Origin: Niastella populi
GTDB lineage: Bacteria; Bacteroidota; Bacteroidia; Chitinophagales; Chitinophagaceae
DNA length: 64,000 nucleotides
Direction: 5' to 3'
Assembly: GCF_002078015.1 (NCBI RefSeq)
Contig: NZ_LWBP01000002.1
Span: forward strand, 62,001 to 126,000
Shown: positions 61,408 to 64,000 of the stretch, in pieces
Layout of the letters: each line of letters begins with the position of its first letter
How positions within the stretch are numbered: position 1 is the first letter of the stretch
Made by a program: the position numbers and the translations under genes
Notes under the pieces: generated by a model
Seen by the model: the letters and a program-made list of their open reading frames with translations, nothing else
Told to the model about the DNA's origin: nothing
Databases searched by the model: none

Positions 61408-62400
61408 ATGGATGTATTTACTAAAAAACGGCTTCAGGTGGCCAGTATCACATACTGGCTGTTGCTGGCCTACATAGTGGTAGCGCTGGTATGGTGGTTT
61501 ATTGCCCTTCAACGGCAAAACCACCAGATGGCAAACTACAAGATCAGTGAACTGAAAATGGATGACCCCGCCTTCCAGTCGAAATACATGGAGATAGTCG
61601 ATGAAAAGCGGCGGCACGACTTCCGCAACATTGGCGAGGGCAGCATTTTCCTGGTAGTGATATTGATAGCATCCATATTTGTTTACCAGGCCGTACGGCG
61701 GCAGATCCGGCTACAGCACCAGCAGGAAAACTTTATGATGGCCATAACGCATGAGTTAAAAACGCCTATCGCTATTGCCAAACTTAACCTCGAAACCCTG
61801 CTGAAGTATTCCCTCTCAGAAGAAAAAAAGCAAAAGATGCTTCAGGCAACCCTGCAGGAAACAAACCGGCTGAATACCCTGGCCAGTAATATTCTGGTAT
61901 CATCTCAACTAGAGGGCGGCCGCTACCGTACAGCCAAAGAAGAACTCGACCTGTCTGATCTCATAAAAACAGCGATCAACGATTTTAAGAACAGGTTTCC
62001 CGAACGCCTCTGGCAATGTGACATTGAGCCTGAAATAGACATTAACGGTGATCCTTTACTGTTACAAATACTGGTGAATAATTTAATTGAAAATGCCATC
62101 AAATATTCACCCAAAGAGAGCCTTATAACCTGTAAACTGTTCCAAAAGAATAAAACCGTTCAGTTCCAGGTGATAGATGAAGGCCCCGGCATACCCGAAG
62201 ATGAGAAGAAAAGGATATTTGAAAAGTTCTACCGCATCGGCAATGAAACCACCCGCACGGCCAAAGGCACCGGTTTGGGCCTTTACCTTTGTAAAAAGAT
62301 TGTAGAAGATCACAATGGGCATATCAGGGTGGCTGATAATTTGAATAGAGGAAGTAATTTTATGGTAAGTTTTACCGTAAAACATACCCATGAGCAATAA
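61408..62400 (+). CDS. Sensor histidine kinase, HisKA type
   Basis: 330 residues. Two spans (YWLLLAYIVVALVWWFIAL, about 16-34, and EGSIFLVVILIASIFVYQAV, about 76-95) flank a short ~40-residue periplasmic loop. H box MAITHELKTPIAI, N box LLQILVNNLIENAIKYSP, G1 IDEGPGIP, F box KRIFEKFYRIG and G2 GTGLGLYLCKKIV are all intact. There is no HAMP domain. The gene overlaps the response regulator by 11 bp and follows gldH by 18 bp. Confidence 0.94.
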   Translation: MDVFTKKRLQVASITYWLLLAYIVVALVWWFIALQRQNHQMANYKISELKMDDPAFQSKYMEIVDEKRRHDFRNIGEGSIFLVVILIASIFVYQAVRRQIRLQHQQENFMMAITHELKTPIAIAKLNLETLLKYSLSEEKKQKMLQATLQETNRLNTLASNILVSSQLEGGRYRTAKEELDLSDLIKTAINDFKNRFPERLWQCDIEPEIDINGDPLLLQILVNNLIENAIKYSPKESLITCKLFQKNKTVQFQVIDEGPGIPEDEKKRIFEKFYRIGNETTRTAKGTGLGLYLCKKIVEDHNGHIRVADNLNRGSNFMVSFTVKHTHEQ

Positions 62401-63091
62401 ACCATCGATATTACTGGTTGAAGACGAAGAAAACCTGCACGAAGCACTCAAACTGAATCTTGAGCTCGAAGGGTATGAGATCACTTCCGCATTTACCGGC
62501 AGCGAGGCAATGCAAAAGATCCAAAGCGAATACTTCGATCTCATCATACTCGATGTTATGCTTCCCGATGTAGACGGCATTAGCATAACCGAAACCATCC
62601 GCGTTCAAAACAACCAGGTGCCTATTTTAATTCTTAGCGCAAAAAATACCAGCTCCGACCGGGTATTGGGTCTTAAAAAAGGAGCAGACGACTATCTTAC
62701 CAAACCCTTCAACCTGGAAGAACTGTTGCTGCGGGTTCAAAAACTGATCGAAAAGAACAAAAAGATGCAGGACAAGGATTCAGTGGGCGAAACCTATGAG
62801 TTTGGCGGTCATACAATTGATTTCAATGCCCAGGAAGCGGTAACGAAAGAAGGACAACGCATTCAGCTCAGTAAAAAAGAGGCAATGTTGTTGAAGTTGC
62901 TATTTGAAAACAAGAATGATGTAGTGCCGCGGGAAAAAATTCTGCAAACAGTATGGGGATACAACGTTTATCCAACCACCCGCACCATCGACAACTTCAT
63001 ATTGAACTTTCGTAAATATTTCGAGCACGACAGCCGCAATCCCCGGTATTTTCATTCAGTACGTGGCGTAGGTTATAAATACACCGAGTAA
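62390..63091 (+). CDS. OmpR/PhoB-family response regulator
   Basis: 233 residues. Receiver: LLVEDEENLHEALKLNLEL, phospho-acceptor in DLIILDVMLPDVDG, LSAKNTSSDRVLGLKKGADDYLTKPF. Winged helix at about 135-233: FGGHTIDFNAQEAV, LSKKEAMLLKLLFENKNDVVPREKILQTVWG, TRTIDNFILNFRKYFE, FHSVRGVGYKYTE. It is the cognate partner of the overlapping kinase. Its targets are unknown; the neighbours are gliding and envelope genes. Confidence 0.95.
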   Translation: MSNKPSILLVEDEENLHEALKLNLELEGYEITSAFTGSEAMQKIQSEYFDLIILDVMLPDVDGISITETIRVQNNQVPILILSAKNTSSDRVLGLKKGADDYLTKPFNLEELLLRVQKLIEKNKKMQDKDSVGETYEFGGHTIDFNAQEAVTKEGQRIQLSKKEAMLLKLLFENKNDVVPREKILQTVWGYNVYPTTRTIDNFILNFRKYFEHDSRNPRYFHSVRGVGYKYTE

Positions 63092-63096
63092 AAGCC

Positions 63097-64000
63097 TTAG
63101 CTTCTTGTCTCAATTAATTCTGTCAATAACCTTTCCGATTTACCGATCAATGTTTCCATGTTGCTTACCGACCGACCGGGAGTATACAACGCCCATTCAC
63201 ATTCATCCAGTATCGCAATAAAATTATGGATGGTTTCAGCCGGGATATTCTTTTCAGCCAGCAGGCGGGTAATATGAAATTTATTCAATTTTGAAGGCAA
63301 TACATTCCATTTATCGCCAACCACTTTCCACAACGCCTGTTCAATTTCATGATAAAAGACGGTTGCCTGCCGGTGTTGAATGGCAAGCCCTGCCTTTGCC
63401 AGCAATTCAGTGGCTATTTTTTGCGGTGAAGGCGTTTCCTGAACCGGTACAGGAACCGAAACCTTTGCAGCCGATCTCTTTTTCGCCTTTTTCAAAGAGA
63501 TCACCTGATATACTATGCTGCCAATAATTACCAGCACTATGCAGGCAAACCAATAATATTTCGGCTGAATGCCGGTTCCCTGCCTGGCAACCGCATCGGT
63601 TTCCACATTTTCTTTTTTAACAGCCGGCAAAACATGCAGGGTAATGGAGTCATTTTTTGCCTTTTTGTATTTCTGTTCATCAGGGTCGAAATACGAAAAG
63701 TTAATGGCCGGGATCACATAATCGCCGGTATCCGGTGCGGCAAATGAATATTCAAATGTTTTGGAACCGCTTAAAGGAAAATTATATTTATTAAAATTTT
63801 CCCTAACAAAAGGTTCGGCCGTATCAACCCCCTTTGGCCATTTTATGGGCGGCGGTGTTATCAACGACAGGTTGCCCCTACCGCTGATAGTTACCTGTAT
63901 TTTAACCAGATCGCCCTTATGAATATCGGTGGCCGGCACTTTAACGTTAATTATAAACTGGCCCACAGCTCCGGCAAAATCATCGGGCTGATTGGCTGTT
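63097..64000 (-). CDS. batD: BatD (aerotolerance) protein, C-terminal part
   Basis: The frame stays open to the window edge, where it reads ...QPDDFAGAVGQFIINVKVPA, the start of a BatD immunoglobulin-like repeat; so the gene begins outside and the GTG at 63966 is internal. Visible: VKIQVTISGRGNLSLITPPPIKWPKGVDTAEPF, FEYSFAAPDTGDYVIPAINFSYFDP, one span (YYWFACIVLVIIGSIVYQVISL), then a cytoplasmic helical tail ending in LLTELIETRS. Bat proteins form a MoxR/VWA-type membrane system found in many Bacteroidota. The stop is 5 bp from the convergent regulator stop. Confidence 0.88.
   Translation of the reverse strand, partial: TANQPDDFAGAVGQFIINVKVPATDIHKGDLVKIQVTISGRGNLSLITPPPIKWPKGVDTAEPFVRENFNKYNFPLSGSKTFEYSFAAPDTGDYVIPAINFSYFDPDEQKYKKAKNDSITLHVLPAVKKENVETDAVARQGTGIQPKYYWFACIVLVIIGSIVYQVISLKKAKKRSAAKVSVPVPVQETPSPQKIATELLAKAGLAIQHRQATVFYHEIEQALWKVVGDKWNVLPSKLNKFHITRLLAEKNIPAETIHNFIAILDECEWALYTPGRSVSNMETLIGKSERLLTELIETRS

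Overview
The window reads as chromosomal DNA of a Bacteroidota bacterium, most likely a Chitinophagaceae member (Niastella/Chitinophaga-like). The reasons are gliding genes gldA and gldH, PorT-type outer-membrane barrels next to ECF sigma factors, a BatD protein, a fused korA, LytS/LytTR and Y_Y_Y signalling, and many TAnnTTTG -7 boxes with few Shine-Dalgarno sites. No insertion sequence, prophage, rRNA, complete tRNA or CRISPR-cas locus was seen. The genus is an inference; no database was searched.

Layout. 1-1.7 kb: the end of an LpxL-type acyltransferase, a decayed histidine kinase and its surviving NarL-type regulator. 1.8-7.4 kb: persulfide dioxygenase/rhodanese with an ArsR regulator, tsaB, a reduced hydroxyacyl-CoA dehydrogenase, ridA and kbl. 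7.7-11.4 kb: a small exported protein, an ECF sigma/anti-sigma-like/barrel operon and an L,D-transpeptidase. 11.5-16.2 kb: a candidate structured RNA, acs, an MHS transporter and a small membrane partner. 16.4-21.3 kb: an inorganic carbon or anion cluster with two SulP transporters around a beta carbonic anhydrase. 21.5-25.6 kb: gldA, eno, a divisome protein, a small conserved protein and nth. 25.66-26.03 kb: a tandem array of 41-bp palindromes. 26.2-33.1 kb: a tight four-gene operon of a propeller lipoprotein, a giant phosphatase/kinase-like/barrel protein, an HD-PycTM-like membrane protein and a four-TM class III nucleotide cyclase. 33.2-41.4 kb: a tandem pair of paralogous small envelope proteins, korA, a polysaccharide deacetylase, a DinB-fold protein and a GH3/serine-hydrolase fusion. 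41.7-47.7 kb: mutL, a TM-linker-barrel protein with its ECF sigma factor, and dacB. 47.9-53.7 kb: a degenerate arginase-fold protein, pheS, a 3-hydroxybutyryl-CoA dehydrogenase, an epimerase and a regulatory-domain protein. 53.9-64 kb: a LytS/LytTR pair, lpxD, a structured leader in front of an RluE-type synthase, yicC, gldH, an EnvZ/OmpR-type pair and the end of batD.

Three things stand out. (1) The 26.2-33.1 kb operon pairs an HD phosphohydrolase/PycTM-like protein with a cyclase whose substrate-selecting positions match neither the usual ATP nor GTP pattern. This resembles Pycsar-type cyclic nucleotide signalling, and a palindrome array lies just upstream. (2) A family of degenerate 7-bp and 8-bp tandem repeats occupies at least a dozen spacers. 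It supplies stop codons to some genes and part of the GldH signal peptide. (3) Compact hairpin-plus-terminator structures at 59.11-59.19 kb and 11.73-11.86 kb look like small RNAs or attenuating leaders.

Most genes belong to ordinary housekeeping or envelope pathways. Gene starts were often moved downstream of the longest possible start because the upstream codons fall in repeats, terminators or promoter boxes.
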